Assembly (NCBI RefSeq): GCF_004804335.1
Contig: NZ_SRXY01000001.1
Span: forward strand, 186,001 to 250,000
DNA from: Pacificoceanicola onchidii
Lineage (GTDB): Bacteria; Pseudomonadota; Alphaproteobacteria; Rhodobacterales; Rhodobacteraceae
Length of the DNA stretch: 64,000 nucleotides
Direction: 5' to 3'
Shown: positions 36,934 to 46,735 of the stretch, one piece after another
Layout of the letters: the number at the start of each line of letters is the position of its first letter
Position numbering within the stretch: position 1 is the stretch's first letter
Position numbers and translations under genes: made by a program
The notes under the pieces: model-generated
Told to the model about the DNA's origin: nothing
Databases searched by the model: none
What the model saw: the letters and a program-made list of their open reading frames with translations, nothing else

Positions 36934-37881
36934 TTATTCCGATGCAGCCTGGATCAACGCGCCGGACGCGTCGAAATCGTTTTGTACGGCGGATTCAAGC
37001 TCTGCGCCGTGAAGCACCACCGGGCCGCCAAAGGCGCGTGTGATAAAGGCGTTGGCCTTGCCGCCTTCTGCGTTCACCACATCGGCAATCGCCGCTGCAA
37101 TCGCGTCGCGCGCGCCGGCGTCCATGTTCGGCGGACCGGCAAACATGAAGGCGGTCTCGTTCACGTAAGAAACGCCGTAATCCGTCAGCAACGGCGCATC
37201 CGGCGAGTTGATCAGCGCGTCACTGCGCGCCGAAGCCAGTTCCACCATGTCTCCGGACGCCACAGCCTTGGCCTGAACACCAGCGCCAAACCCGATGTCC
37301 ATGTCCCCGGCGTTGAGCCCGTTCATGACAGCCTTGCCGCCGCGCACCGAGATGATGTTGAAGTCGACACCGTTTTCCTTGCCAATGATATAGGCCAGAT
37401 CGCCAAGCTGACCGGTCATCACGCCAAAGCGGATCTGCTCGCCGCCCTTGGCCGCTTCGATCACGTCACCCAGCGTTTTCCAGCCTTTGGACGCAAGCGA
37501 AACCACCGCCATCTGCGTGCCCGCCGTCGTGCTGATCGGGGTCACATCGGTCGGCTGCCCGGCTTTCGCCGACGCCATGTTGTAGCCCAGCGTTTCGGTG
37601 ACGATCATCGCAATGGCGGTGCCATCCGTCGCCTCGCCCTTGAGCGCGTTGACCGCATTCAGGCCACCTTTGCCGGTCACCTGCTCGGGAATGATTTTCC
37701 AGCCGTGCCGGGCTTCCAGCTCTTCCGCGATCAGCCGGGCCTGCGTGTCGGCTCCTCCGCCCGCGGCAAAGGCGATCATCATCTTGATCGGCCCCGGCGG
37801 CGTCCAGTCCTGTGCAAAGGCGGCTGTGGAAATGCAGACCCCGGCCAGCGCTGCGGCCGCAAGTTTAAGCGTCTTCTTCAT
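36934..37881 (-). CDS. tctC: Tripartite tricarboxylate transporter substrate-binding protein (TctC)
   Basis: The 315-residue periplasmic binding protein has a signal peptide (LKLAAAALAGVCISTAAFAQ). The TctC/Bug-type fold is indicated by KMMIAFAAGGGADTQARLIA, with the ligand-binding glycine loop, and by the later GVMTGQLGDLAYIIG. A GGAGGAAAG site precedes its ATG. It is the first gene of the operon and is divergent from marR across a perfect 34-base palindrome. Its ligand should be the compound on which the sulfatase genes act; this is inferred. Confidence 0.92.
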   Translation of the reverse strand: MKKTLKLAAAALAGVCISTAAFAQDWTPPGPIKMMIAFAAGGGADTQARLIAEELEARHGWKIIPEQVTGKGGLNAVNALKGEATDGTAIAMIVTETLGYNMASAKAGQPTDVTPISTTAGTQMAVVSLASKGWKTLGDVIEAAKGGEQIRFGVMTGQLGDLAYIIGKENGVDFNIISVRGGKAVMNGLNAGDMDIGFGAGVQAKAVASGDMVELASARSDALINSPDAPLLTDYGVSYVNETAFMFAGPPNMDAGARDAIAAAIADVVNAEGGKANAFITRAFGGPVVLHGAELESAVQNDFDASGALIQAASE

Positions 37882-37933
37882 GCTTTCCTCCCTGAAGCAA
37901 TCGACGTGTTGGGATCATTTCTCACCTCAAATG

Positions 37934-37967
37934 GTGGAAAAGTCAACGATCAAGTTGACTTTTCCAC
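37934..37967. promoter_or_regulatory. MarR-type operator between tctC and marR
   Basis: A perfect inverted repeat has 14-base arms, GTGGAAAAGTCAAC (37934-37947) and GTTGACTTTTCCAC (37954-37967), and a six-base centre. TTGACT hexamers, one in each arm and pointing outward, are placed to act as -35 elements of both divergent promoters. A bound regulator would therefore block both. The MarR-family protein is the obvious candidate. Confidence 0.8.
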
Positions 37968-38009
37968 GAAACCGGTCGAATCTGACTTTCGGAGGGAGGA
38001 CCCAAAGCC

Positions 38010-38495
38010 ATGGCTAAATCAGAAAGTGCGATCGATCTCGGCTTGCATCTGCCATTTCAGATTGCGCAGTTGCATTCGGCCCTGAGCGCTCAGGCCAAGG
38101 TGATCATCGCCCAATACGGCGATCTGAACCTGGCGCAGTGGCGAATCGTCCGGGTTGTTGCGCTCGACATTGCGCACAGCTCAACCGCCGTGCGCACCGC
38201 CGCCGGTCTGGACAAAGGCCAGTTCAGCAAGATGCTCGCCGTGTTGGAGGCAAAAGGCTACGTGGTCGTCCACCCCTGCCCCGAGGACAAGAGACAGCAC
38301 GTGCTCGAACTCACCGACAGGGCGCGCAGGGCGCATGACCGGCTCGGCCCGGTCCTTGATGCCCGGCAACAACACCTCGTCGCGACCCTCACAACCGAAG
38401 AACAAGAGGTCGTGCGCAAAGCCATCAAGGCCATCGCCGCCGCCGCGACCAAGACCGATTTCGACATCACCCCACCCGAACCGGAAGACACCTGA
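38010..38495 (+). CDS. MarR-family transcriptional regulator
   Basis: A 161-residue winged-helix regulator with the MarR layout: helix, dimer contact, then the HTH AVRTAAGLDKGQFSKMLAVL and wing GYVVVHPCPEDKRQHVLEL. A strong GGAGGGAGGACC site precedes the ATG. It is divergent from the tct-sulfatase operon and 3 bases upstream of the second sulfatase, so it probably controls both by binding the palindrome at 37934-37967. The inducer may be the organosulfate or its product. Confidence 0.92.
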   Translation: MAKSESAIDLGLHLPFQIAQLHSALSAQAKVIIAQYGDLNLAQWRIVRVVALDIAHSSTAVRTAAGLDKGQFSKMLAVLEAKGYVVVHPCPEDKRQHVLELTDRARRAHDRLGPVLDARQQHLVATLTTEEQEVVRKAIKAIAAAATKTDFDITPPEPEDT

Positions 38496-38498
38496 CCG

Positions 38499-39947
38499 AT
38501 GAAGAAACCCTCGAACCTCCTGGTCATCCTGTCTGACCAGCATCAGGCCCATGCCATGTCCTGCGCTGGACATGCGGTTGCCAAAACCCCGCATCTTGAT
38601 GCTCTGGCCGCGCGCGGCACCCGCTTCACCAACGCTTATACGCCGTCACCGATCTGTGTTCCGGCGCGCGCAGCCTTCGCCACCGGGCAATACAGCCACC
38701 AGGTTCGCCTGTGGGACAACGCCATGCCCTATACCGGCACGCCGCGCGGTTGGGGCCATGCGCTTCAGGACAAGGGCGTTCGGGTCGAATCGATTGGCAA
38801 GCTACATTACCGGACCATCGAAGATGATGCCGGGTTCGATGTTCAGCACATCCCGATGCATGTCCACGACGGGGTCGGCATGGTCTGGGGCTCGATCCGC
38901 AAGGAAGACGAGCGCGTTTACCACAAGGAAGTGCGCATGATGGGCGACTACGTCGGCCCCGGCGACAGCAGCTACACCCGCTATGACAAGGCGGTGACCG
39001 ATCGCACCTGCGATTGGCTGTCGGACGCCGCCGGGGATCAGGAGCCGTGGTGCCTCTATGTCGGACTCGTTGCCCCCCATCACCCTCTTGTCGCGCCGCA
39101 GGAGTTCTATGATCTCTACCCGCTAGACAGCCTGCCGCCGGACAAACTCTCGCCAAAAGACGGCTACGAACAGCATCCCTGGATCAAGAAACTGGCCTTT
39201 GCCATGGTCGGGGAAGACGGTTGGAAGGACGCGCACGAACGGCGTCAGGCCATCGCCGCCTACTATGGTTTAACCAGCTACATGGACCACAACGTCGGGC
39301 GGATCGTGGCTGCGCTCAAGGCCAGCGGCCAGTATGAGGACACCACCATCATCTACAGCAGCGACCATGGCGAAAACCTGGGCGTGCGCGGGCTTTGGGG
39401 CAAGATGAACATGTATGAGGAATCCGCCTCGATCCCCCTCATCGTCGCCCCGGCCCCAAACGCGGAGGTGCGACCGCGCGCGCAATGCGCCACAACGGCC
39501 AGCCTGCTGGATGTCTCGGAGACCATATTGGACCACTTTGACGCCGATCTGCCGGGGCAGAGGCCCGGTCAGTCCCTCTACGCGCTTGCCGCATCACAGG
39601 ACAATCCCGAGCGCGCCGTGTTCAGCGAGTATCACGCGGTCGGCGCGGTGTCCGGCGCGTTCATGTTGCGCAAAGGGCGTTGGAAACTCATTGAATATGT
39701 TGGCTACGCGCCGGAACTTTTTGATCTGGAGGCAGACCCGGAAGAGACAACAAACCTTGCCGGGCACCCCGAACAGGCAGCGGTTCTGGCCGCGCTCCAA
39801 GGCGAGATGCGCAGGATTTGCGATCCCGAAACGGTCGATGCCATGGCTTTTGCCGATCAGGAAAAGATGATCGAAAACTACGGCGGCAAGAACATCGCCG
39901 CCACCCTCGGGGCCCCGTCGGCCACACCGCCGCCGAAGACGGATTGA
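38499..39947 (+). CDS. Second cytoplasmic type I sulfatase
   Basis: A 482-residue sulfatase. The formylglycine motif is CVPARAAF with Cys at residue 53, the N-terminal metal ligand is in ILSDQHQAHAM, and the C-terminal metal site is SSDHGENLG. It lacks a signal peptide, so it is probably cytoplasmic. It begins 3 bases after marR and forms a two-gene transcript with it. It is clearly different from the sulfatase at 33215, so two sulfate esters or two positions of one compound may be processed. The FGE of the divergent operon should activate both. Confidence 0.9.
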   Translation: MKKPSNLLVILSDQHQAHAMSCAGHAVAKTPHLDALAARGTRFTNAYTPSPICVPARAAFATGQYSHQVRLWDNAMPYTGTPRGWGHALQDKGVRVESIGKLHYRTIEDDAGFDVQHIPMHVHDGVGMVWGSIRKEDERVYHKEVRMMGDYVGPGDSSYTRYDKAVTDRTCDWLSDAAGDQEPWCLYVGLVAPHHPLVAPQEFYDLYPLDSLPPDKLSPKDGYEQHPWIKKLAFAMVGEDGWKDAHERRQAIAAYYGLTSYMDHNVGRIVAALKASGQYEDTTIIYSSDHGENLGVRGLWGKMNMYEESASIPLIVAPAPNAEVRPRAQCATTASLLDVSETILDHFDADLPGQRPGQSLYALAASQDNPERAVFSEYHAVGAVSGAFMLRKGRWKLIEYVGYAPELFDLEADPEETTNLAGHPEQAAVLAALQGEMRRICDPETVDAMAFADQEKMIENYGGKNIAATLGAPSATPPPKTD

Positions 39948-40025
39948 TCCAGTTGGCGCATCCCGCGCCCGAATGCCCGAGGTTTTCCGTCCTCGAACGA
40001 ACCCTCCACCGCACGACCACGGCCC

Positions 40026-42563
40026 TCAGGATCCGGCTCGGCGGCGGGTCTTGCCCTGCTCTTCGCCGGGACGGTCCAGTGTGTTCGCAAAGTGAACCAG
40101 CGCCTCCAGAAGGTCGTGCTTCCTGATCGGCTTGGCCAGGAAATCGTCCATGCCTGCGTCGAGGCAGCGTTGACGATCCTTGTCAAAAGCATTGGCTGTC
40201 AGCGCAATGATATGGGGTTGCCTGATCGCCAGATCCCGGATCCGACGGGTCGCGGACAGCCCGTCGAGTTCGGGCATGGACATGTCCATCAAGACAACGT
40301 CCGGCTCATGCTGACACAGTGCAACCGCCTCAAGGCCGTTCGTGGCCTGAGACAAGATAACAGGTTGATTCCTCAAATATTTCTCTATCAAGACGCGATT
40401 TGTCTGATTGTCGTCCGCCAAAAGAATGCGCAGACCTTCAAGATGTGACAGATCCTCACCGGTTTGCGCCTTCACCGGTGTTGGCTCAGCTTCGGCAGCT
40501 GGCAGCACGACGCTTACGGTGAAACACGTGCCTTTCCCGACCTCCGAGGTCAGCGCGATGTCCCCGCCCATGCGTTTGGCGAGCAGACGCGAGATCGTCA
40601 GGCCCAGCCCCGTGCCGCCATAGGCGCGCGTCACTGCCGCATCCACCTGCGAAAAGCGCTCGAATATCGCCGATTGGCGCTCTGGCGGGATGCCGATCCC
40701 GCTGTCTTCAATCTCCACGATCAGCGTGTCGGGCTGCGTTGCACTGGCAAACGCGCGCAAGGCGACTTGCCCATCGGACGTGAACTTGACTGCGTTGCCA
40801 AGCAGGTTCACCAACACCTGACGCAGCCGCCCCCCATCGCCGTACACATATTGCGGCAACTGGTCGTCTATCTCTGTTATCAGCGCGATCTTTTTCTGGC
40901 TCGCCTTCACGCGAAAAATGCTGGTCGCCCCAAGAATGGTCGCGCGCAGGTCAAAAACTTCGCTGCACATGACCGGCTCCCCGGACTCAAGACGCGACAA
41001 GTCCAGGATGTCATTGATGATTTTCAGCAGCGCGAGCGAGGAGTCGCGGATCATGTCCACGTTCTGCTTTTCTTCCGCCGGCAAATCGCCCTCGTACAAA
41101 AGATCCGCCGCCCCGACGATGCCGTTCATGGGCGTGCGTATCTCGTGGCTCATGTTGGCCAAAAACTCCGATTTGGCCCGGTCCGCCCTTTCCGCGCGCG
41201 CCTTCGCCTCCTGCAACTCCGAATTACTCTCAAGCAGGTTCAGGTTGGCCTGCACCACCTCTTCGCGCAGTTGAACATCCGCCGTCACATCCCAGTTGAT
41301 CCCGATCAGCCACTCCGTGTCTCCCTTCGTCACATTGCTGGCCAGGGCGCGGATGTGGCGGATGCTGCCGTCGCGCAGGATGATGCGGAAGTCCGTGGAC
41401 AACTTGCCGCTGGTCTTGGCATCATCAGCGCATTCAATCGCCCGGGCACGATCCTCCGGATGCAGCGCGTCCTCCCAGACACCGGCCGGTTGGATCCCCG
41501 GACCGCTCTGCGTTTCATAAAGCGTGCACATCGACTGGTCCCAAAACGTCTCGCCGGTGGCGAGATTACTTTCCCACACGCCGATCCTCGATCCTTTCAG
41601 AGCGATCTCGAGGCGTTTTGCCATGGTGCGCAGTTCCTGCTCCCGGTGGCGCAACGTGGCAATGGCGCGGCTGCGTGCCGATGCAAGCAGCCCTGACAGA
41701 ACCAGCGGGGTCAGGATCATCAACCCGGCCAGCACCAGCCCGCCCCGGAGCAGCCAGAAGTTTTCCGGCGTCGCAGGCCAGCCTCCCTTGGGACGAGCTC
41801 CCAGCATCCAGGACCCTTCGGGCAGCGTGATTTCAACCTGAACCGGATTGTCCTCAAGGATCGCTGCATCCCCGAAAAACAACTCTCCTTCCGCGCCTGT
41901 GGCGTCCTTGCCCACAAGCGCCACTTCGATACCAAGATCGTTCGATGTAACCCCGGCTTCGGCCAGGACCAGGTCCACATCGATCACGGCGCTCACGATG
42001 CCCCAGAACGACTTATCAGCGCCGCTGCCGGTGAAAACCGGCAACCTGTAGATAAAGCCCGATCCGCCCTGAAGCAGATTGACCGGCCCGGCCAGAACGA
42101 CGCCGCCGCTGTCGCGCACCCGGTAGGCCGCCGCCCTTTGCGCCGCATTCTGATGGTAGTCCAGCCCCAACACAGCCCTGTTCTGTTCAACCGGATAGAC
42201 CATGGACACGACAAGACCGGGCGCCGCCGCGACGTTCCGAAACCGCTCGCGGCCTTTCGTAATCTGGGACAAAAGTGTGCTGTAGCGCGCCTGCTGCATA
42301 TCCGGCTCGGTCGACAGGACGGCGGCGATGCTTCGGAACAATTCGATGTCGGCGTTTACGGTGCCTTCGAGGTTCGAGCGCAGCAGGCTCGCCTCATTGC
42401 GCACCGCCGCCCGTTGGCTTTGCATCGAAATCGTCGCGTTTTGCTGGAGGATGAAACCCGATGCCAAAAACACCACCCCGAACGCCAATAGGATCGCCAG
42501 GATGATGGAAACGTTCTGTTTTTTCACCAACGCCATTGAAGCGTTATTTTGACTGGAATGCAT
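40026..42563 (-). CDS. CHASE-domain hybrid histidine kinase
   Basis: An 845-residue membrane sensor. The order is a membrane span (IILAILLAFGVVFLASGFI), a periplasmic CHASE-type sensor domain around residues 40-240, a second span, a PAS domain (ALKGSRIGVWESNLATGET), the HisKA dimer with NMSHEIRTPMNG, an HATPase with the DSGIGIPPER and GGTGLGL boxes, and a C-terminal receiver with VVLMDMSMPELDG. CHASE domains sense small extracellular ligands. The hybrid receiver should phosphorelay to an unlinked partner, since no phosphotransfer domain is present here. The ATG at 42563 is used. Confidence 0.92.
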   Translation of the reverse strand: MHSSQNNASMALVKKQNVSIILAILLAFGVVFLASGFILQQNATISMQSQRAAVRNEASLLRSNLEGTVNADIELFRSIAAVLSTEPDMQQARYSTLLSQITKGRERFRNVAAAPGLVVSMVYPVEQNRAVLGLDYHQNAAQRAAAYRVRDSGGVVLAGPVNLLQGGSGFIYRLPVFTGSGADKSFWGIVSAVIDVDLVLAEAGVTSNDLGIEVALVGKDATGAEGELFFGDAAILEDNPVQVEITLPEGSWMLGARPKGGWPATPENFWLLRGGLVLAGLMILTPLVLSGLLASARSRAIATLRHREQELRTMAKRLEIALKGSRIGVWESNLATGETFWDQSMCTLYETQSGPGIQPAGVWEDALHPEDRARAIECADDAKTSGKLSTDFRIILRDGSIRHIRALASNVTKGDTEWLIGINWDVTADVQLREEVVQANLNLLESNSELQEAKARAERADRAKSEFLANMSHEIRTPMNGIVGAADLLYEGDLPAEEKQNVDMIRDSSLALLKIINDILDLSRLESGEPVMCSEVFDLRATILGATSIFRVKASQKKIALITEIDDQLPQYVYGDGGRLRQVLVNLLGNAVKFTSDGQVALRAFASATQPDTLIVEIEDSGIGIPPERQSAIFERFSQVDAAVTRAYGGTGLGLTISRLLAKRMGGDIALTSEVGKGTCFTVSVVLPAAEAEPTPVKAQTGEDLSHLEGLRILLADDNQTNRVLIEKYLRNQPVILSQATNGLEAVALCQHEPDVVLMDMSMPELDGLSATRRIRDLAIRQPHIIALTANAFDKDRQRCLDAGMDDFLAKPIRKHDLLEALVHFANTLDRPGEEQGKTRRRAGS

Positions 42564-42701
42564 CAAACAACCCGGCAGACCGCATGGAATCGCCGCAAAT
42601 ATCGCCCATCCCGGTTCAAAATCGGTAAAGATGCCGGATTAGTCTGAGCGGACGGACCGGGTGCAATCCACCCGGTCCAACTGCCCCACAGTGCAGAGAG
42701 T

Positions 42702-43649
42702 TCAGCCGCCTTTCGGGACCACTTCGTAGCCGGGCTCTTCGGGTTCATCGTCCTGCATTTCCGGCGGGAAGCCCGGTGCGCGAATGTCCAGCCCGGTCGC
42801 CTCCTCCAAACGCTTGATAATATTTGGAGAAAGCTCCCGCTCTCCAAAGCGCGCGATACCGTCATCGAAAATATCAACAAGCATCGGCGCGATCTCCAGC
42901 GGCACCGCGTGGCGATCCGCCACCTCCTGAAACAACCCCACGTCCTTCTTCACAAGATCCATGGTAAAGGAAATGTCACGCGAGCCGTTCAGGATCACCT
43001 GGCTCTCGGTTTCATGCACAAACGACGTGCCGGACGAAATCTTGATCGCTTCATAGGCGGTGTTCAAATCCATCCCCGCGGCCTTGGCGGTGACAAGGGC
43101 CTCGCAGCAGGTCACAAGATTGGCCGTGGCGAGGTAGTTGGTCACAACCTTCAGCACCGATGCGGAGCCGAGGTCCCCGGTGTGCAGAATGCGCCGTCCC
43201 ATGGTTTTCAGAAGCGGCACGATCCGCTCGAAGGTTGCCCGGTCGCAGCCCGCATAGATCGAAATGTTGCCTGTCGCGGCGCGGTGACAGCCGCCTGAAA
43301 CCGGGCAGTCCACTGCTGCCCCGCCCCGCTCCGCGACCTGCGCGCCAAGGCGTTTGACCTCGGCCTCGTCAGTCGTGGACATCTCCATCCAGATCTTGCC
43401 CGCCGTGACCTCCGGCAGCATCTCCTCCATCACTGCAGCAGAAGCGGCCGGTGACGGCAGACAGGTGATGACCGCGTCACATGTGCGCATCAGTTCTGCC
43501 GGGCCCGCGCCGTTTCGTGCGCCCTGTGCGACGAACTCTGCGACAAGATCCGCATCAAGATCATGAACTGTAAGATCAATTCCGTTTCGCAACAGGGAGC
43601 CCGACAGCTTGCCGCCGACGTTCCCGAGGCCGATGAACCCAACTTTCAT
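42702..43649 (-). CDS. NAD(P)-dependent beta-hydroxyacid dehydrogenase (HIBADH-like)
   Basis: The 315-residue enzyme begins with a Rossmann fold, MKVGFIGLGNVGGKLSGSLL. The substrate-binding DCPVSGGCHRA, with the GG turn, follows the NAD domain. The catalytic Lys is expected in the helix after SASVLKVVTNYLA. It belongs to the 3-hydroxyisobutyrate/6-phosphogluconate family, which includes tartronate semialdehyde reductase. The start at 43649 removes an upstream extension without homology. It sits between the hybrid kinase and the chemoreceptor and has no clear operon partner. The specific substrate is unknown. Confidence 0.87.
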   Translation of the reverse strand: MKVGFIGLGNVGGKLSGSLLRNGIDLTVHDLDADLVAEFVAQGARNGAGPAELMRTCDAVITCLPSPAASAAVMEEMLPEVTAGKIWMEMSTTDEAEVKRLGAQVAERGGAAVDCPVSGGCHRAATGNISIYAGCDRATFERIVPLLKTMGRRILHTGDLGSASVLKVVTNYLATANLVTCCEALVTAKAAGMDLNTAYEAIKISSGTSFVHETESQVILNGSRDISFTMDLVKKDVGLFQEVADRHAVPLEIAPMLVDIFDDGIARFGERELSPNIIKRLEEATGLDIRAPGFPPEMQDDEPEEPGYEVVPKGG

Positions 43650-43759
43650 ATGCGTCTTCCTACTCCGTGATGGGACAGAAGGGGGATGCCCTCTCCTAGT
43701 TCGTTGCACAGAGTGTCGCAGAAAGGAAACGCCGATTTCCCAAGCGGCCTGGCCCGCCC

Positions 43760-45964
43760 TTATTCCGCCGCGATGGCGTGGCCGCCGGGGCCGCCTTTGT
43801 TCAGGGTAAAGCTGCGCATCGCGGCTGCAAGATGGGTGGCGCGTTGGTCCAGATCATCGACCGCCGCGCGGGTCTGTTCCAGACCGGCCGCGTTGTACTG
43901 CATGGAATGGTCAATGTTGCGCGTGGCGTCCTGAAGCTCCGACACGCTGGTTTCGATGCTCTTCGTGGAGGTTGCGATGTTCTCGATCACGTCAACGGAG
44001 GAGACCACCTCGCTGAGAATATCGGCCATGGACTCATCAGACTGCCGGACCAGCCCCACACCGGACTCCACGTTCCCCGCCGATTTTGCGATCAGGCCAG
44101 AGACTTCCTGAACCGACTGGGCCGTACGTTGCGCCAATGCGCGCACTTCCGCCGCAACCACGCTGAAGCCAAGCCCCGCCTCTCCGGCCCGCGCCGCCTC
44201 GACACCAGCGTTGAGCGCCAGCAGGTTGGTTTGAAAGGCGATATCTTCGATCACACCGATGATCTTGCCGATTTCTTCGGAGGACTGCTTGATTCTGTCC
44301 ATCGCTTCAATGGCGTTCCGGGACATGCCCCGGCCCGCGTCCGCCTTTTCGGAAATCCGTTCCACGGTGTCCCGCGCCGACATCGCGTCCGCAGCAGACC
44401 GCCTGATCGCACCGTTGATCTGGGCCAGATTGCGAGACGATTCCTCCAGGCTGGCCGCATCCTTCTCGGTGCGCGTTGCCAGCTCGCCCGTCGTGCTCGC
44501 CAGTTGCGCCCCCGAACTGTGAACCACGCTTGCGGCCTCCGTGACCGTTTCGATCACGTTTGACAGGCTGTCAAAGGAGGCATTCATGGAGGTGGCGATC
44601 TCCGCGAAGATCCCGGTGAACCCCTCTGGCATCCGGTAGGTCAGATTGCGCCGCTCAAGCTCTTCCAACCCATGTTTGACGGCAGTCAGCCCTTCGTCTG
44701 CCGCCTCCCCGATCCGATTCACATCCGCGCTGAGTGCCGCGAACACGCCCGACTTGTCGGTGACAGGGAGCCTCTGGGTGAAATCGCCCTTGGCGCAGGC
44801 TTCAACCACAAGGGCAAGCTCCGCCGCCGCCTGCTCCTCGTGCCGGATCTTCTCGGCAAAGGTCTCGAACGCCGAATCCAGCCGCGCGATTTCCTGTGCA
44901 GGGCGATTGGGGCGCCTGCGCGTCACCGTCTGCCCTTCAGCCACCTGCGACAAGGCCGCAGCAATATCTTTCAATGGCCTGCACTGACCGCGCAACCACA
45001 GCATGAGCAACGCCACAAAGGCGATGACAAACCCCGCAACCGTCATCATCACCGTTTGTACCGTGGACTGCTTGAGCTTTCGCGCCTCGGTGAAATCCGT
45101 CACCAACAGGGCCGAAAGCGCGGTGCCATTGGACAGAACGCCAACCTCATAAAGCGCCGCGACAAAGCTCTTCGCGCCGAAATCCATGATCGCCGCGGGG
45201 CGTTCACCGCCCAGTGCGGCCAGCGCTGCAGTGCCAAAAACACCGGCTTCAACGGTCACATCAGCGCCCGTTTCCACTCCCTCGGCGGCGGCGTCATGGT
45301 CCGATGCGGGAAACTCCGGCAGACCGCTGAACGCCCGGAACGTCGGGCTGGCGCCAGGCGCGGCTTCGACCAGCAGCGCGGTGCCGTTGATCATATGCGC
45401 CATGTCCGGCACCGCAACTTCGATATCCAGACCGAGCAACACCGTGCCGACAATCTCGCGCCCCCGGCGCAGCGGGAAGGCCAGCGCAGTGCCAAAGCGC
45501 TCATCGGTGATCTGCGTCACGCCGAACGTGTTGCGCCTTGTCTCCTGCGTTTGCGCCACAAACGGTGGGATCCCTGCCCCGCGTGCTGTCTGCGTATCTT
45601 CGTAGACCGACAGGGACAGTACCTGCTCCCCCGCCCCCGTGAACATGGTCAGATCCGTGACAACATGGGTGCCGGCCACGCGGTTGAAGGTCGGGCGCAC
45701 CAGATCGTCGAGATCGCCATAACGCCCCTCGGCCATGGCCGCGCCGATCGCCCGTTCCCGGCCCATGATGCGGCTGAGGTCAATCAGAGGTTTCTCACTG
45801 CGCGACAGCAGCGCAGTGACCGCCGCCGCCGCATCATCCGCGCTTTTGGACAGGAGCGCCGTTTCGACACTGTCCACAACGCGTTTGCCGCCCACATAGA
45901 GACCGCCAAGGAGCACAGCCGTAAACAAAACAATGCTGGTTAAAATTCGGCTAGACAAGGTCAT
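43760..45964 (-). CDS. Methyl-accepting chemotaxis protein
   Basis: A 734-residue chemoreceptor. The order is an N-terminal membrane span ([19 protein letters not shown]), a large periplasmic Cache-like sensor domain to about residue 290, a second span ([19 protein letters not shown]), a HAMP domain, and the signalling domain with the conserved hairpin tip [21 protein letters not shown]. It should report a small ligand to CheA/CheW, which are not encoded here. The tail [11 protein letters not shown] is short and lacks a clear NWETF-type pentapeptide. The ligand is unknown, but nearby catabolic genes make an amine or organic acid plausible. Confidence 0.93.
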   Translation of the reverse strand: MTLSSRILTSIVLFTAVLLGGLYVGGKRVVDSVETALLSKSADDAAAAVTALLSRSEKPLIDLSRIMGRERAIGAAMAEGRYGDLDDLVRPTFNRVAGTHVVTDLTMFTGAGEQVLSLSVYEDTQTARGAGIPPFVAQTQETRRNTFGVTQITDERFGTALAFPLRRGREIVGTVLLGLDIEVAVPDMAHMINGTALLVEAAPGASPTFRAFSGLPEFPASDHDAAAEGVETGADVTVEAGVFGTAALAALGGERPAAIMDFGAKSFVAALYEVGVLSNGTALSALLVTDFTEARKLKQSTVQTVMMTVAGFVIAFVALLMLWLRGQCRPLKDIAAALSQVAEGQTVTRRRPNRPAQEIARLDSAFETFAEKIRHEEQAAAELALVVEACAKGDFTQRLPVTDKSGVFAALSADVNRIGEAADEGLTAVKHGLEELERRNLTYRMPEGFTGIFAEIATSMNASFDSLSNVIETVTEAASVVHSSGAQLASTTGELATRTEKDAASLEESSRNLAQINGAIRRSAADAMSARDTVERISEKADAGRGMSRNAIEAMDRIKQSSEEIGKIIGVIEDIAFQTNLLALNAGVEAARAGEAGLGFSVVAAEVRALAQRTAQSVQEVSGLIAKSAGNVESGVGLVRQSDESMADILSEVVSSVDVIENIATSTKSIETSVSELQDATRNIDHSMQYNAAGLEQTRAAVDDLDQRATHLAAAMRSFTLNKGGPGGHAIAAE

Positions 45965-45994
45965 GATGAAATGCGCCTGTTTATGGGAAAAGGT

Positions 45995-46408
45995 TTATTC
46001 GATGGGATATCCTGCGTTGTACCAGGCCGGGAAACCGTCGCGGTAATAGCGCACTTCGGTGAAGCCCCAAGCCACGAGATTCTCTGCCAGAACGGCGGAC
46101 ATCAGGCAGCGCGGCCCGTTGCAATAGACCACGATCACATCCTCCTTGCGCGCGACCTCCAGCACCATATCGGCGCTGTCCGTTTGCTTGGCAAAGAAGT
46201 TGACCGCGCCGGGAACGCGGCCCGCCTCAAAGTCGGAGGGTTTGCGCGCGTCAAAGAAATGCGCTTCTTCCTCGAACAGCGTCATCGCCTGATCCGTGTC
46301 AACAACCGTGGTGCCGCCCACGGTGAATGGCGCTTCTTCTGCCGCGCTAGCCGCGCAAGGCAGGAGTGTCACAAGACAAACGGCAAGCCCCTTGAAAACG
46401 TTCAACAT
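45995..46408 (-). CDS. Periplasmic rhodanese-domain protein
   Basis: A 137-residue single-domain rhodanese. The ATG at 46408 gives a signal peptide (GLAVCLVTLLPCAASAAEE). The active-site loop YCNGPRCLMSA carries the catalytic Cys, and AHFFDARKPSDFEAG is the usual CDC25/rhodanese start. Such proteins transfer sulfane sulfur to a thiophilic acceptor, or only bind it. It is 30 bases after the chemoreceptor stop on the opposite reading side, in the same direction, so it may be upstream in the same transcript as the receptor. The acceptor is unknown. Confidence 0.85.
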   Translation of the reverse strand: MLNVFKGLAVCLVTLLPCAASAAEEAPFTVGGTTVVDTDQAMTLFEEEAHFFDARKPSDFEAGRVPGAVNFFAKQTDSADMVLEVARKEDVIVVYCNGPRCLMSAVLAENLVAWGFTEVRYYRDGFPAWYNAGYPIE

Positions 46409-46735
46409 CGCAGATCCCTTTTTTGAAAACACCGGTTTCATACAGGGATGCATTCCGAAAGCCGAATGAATTGAGTGAACAAATCGACCAACTTTTGAAT
46501 GTTTTCAAATGGTTAATTATCGCAATGTCAAAAGGCGTCGTAACAAGCGCCAAACATGTAAAAACCCCGACTGTCGCCGGGGTCATCACGGGCTTGGCGG
46601 AAAGTACGCCGCGCCGGGTTCTTTTTGTCTCTCGCGCCGCCGTCTTTTGCCGCGCAAGAGACCGATCATGGCCTATCGGGTAGGAACCCGCCGAGAGACC
46701 AAACGCGACGCGCCCGATCTCCGCCGGATCCGCGA
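46409..46735. other. Intergenic region with minus-strand terminator
   Basis: The 327-base gap between the rhodanese gene and the next conserved gene holds the terminator at 46560-46583. It also contains an inverted repeat GTCTCTCGCGC/GCGCAAGAGAC near 46626-46662 with one mismatch. An 86-codon plus-strand frame at 46423-46683 is not convincing, because it starts with TTG and runs over the terminator. Confidence 0.5.
46560..46583 (-). terminator. Intrinsic terminator, minus strand
   Basis: On the minus strand ACCCCG pairs with CGGGGT around an eight-base loop and is followed by five T. It lies about 150 bases downstream of the gene at 46736-47206, so that gene probably has a long 3' untranslated region. 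Confidence 0.6.

Noticed and set aside
46423-46683. 86-codon plus-strand frame with a hydrophobic segment
   Set aside because: It needs a TTG start without a ribosome site, overlaps the start region of the rhodanese gene and runs across a likely terminator on the other strand.
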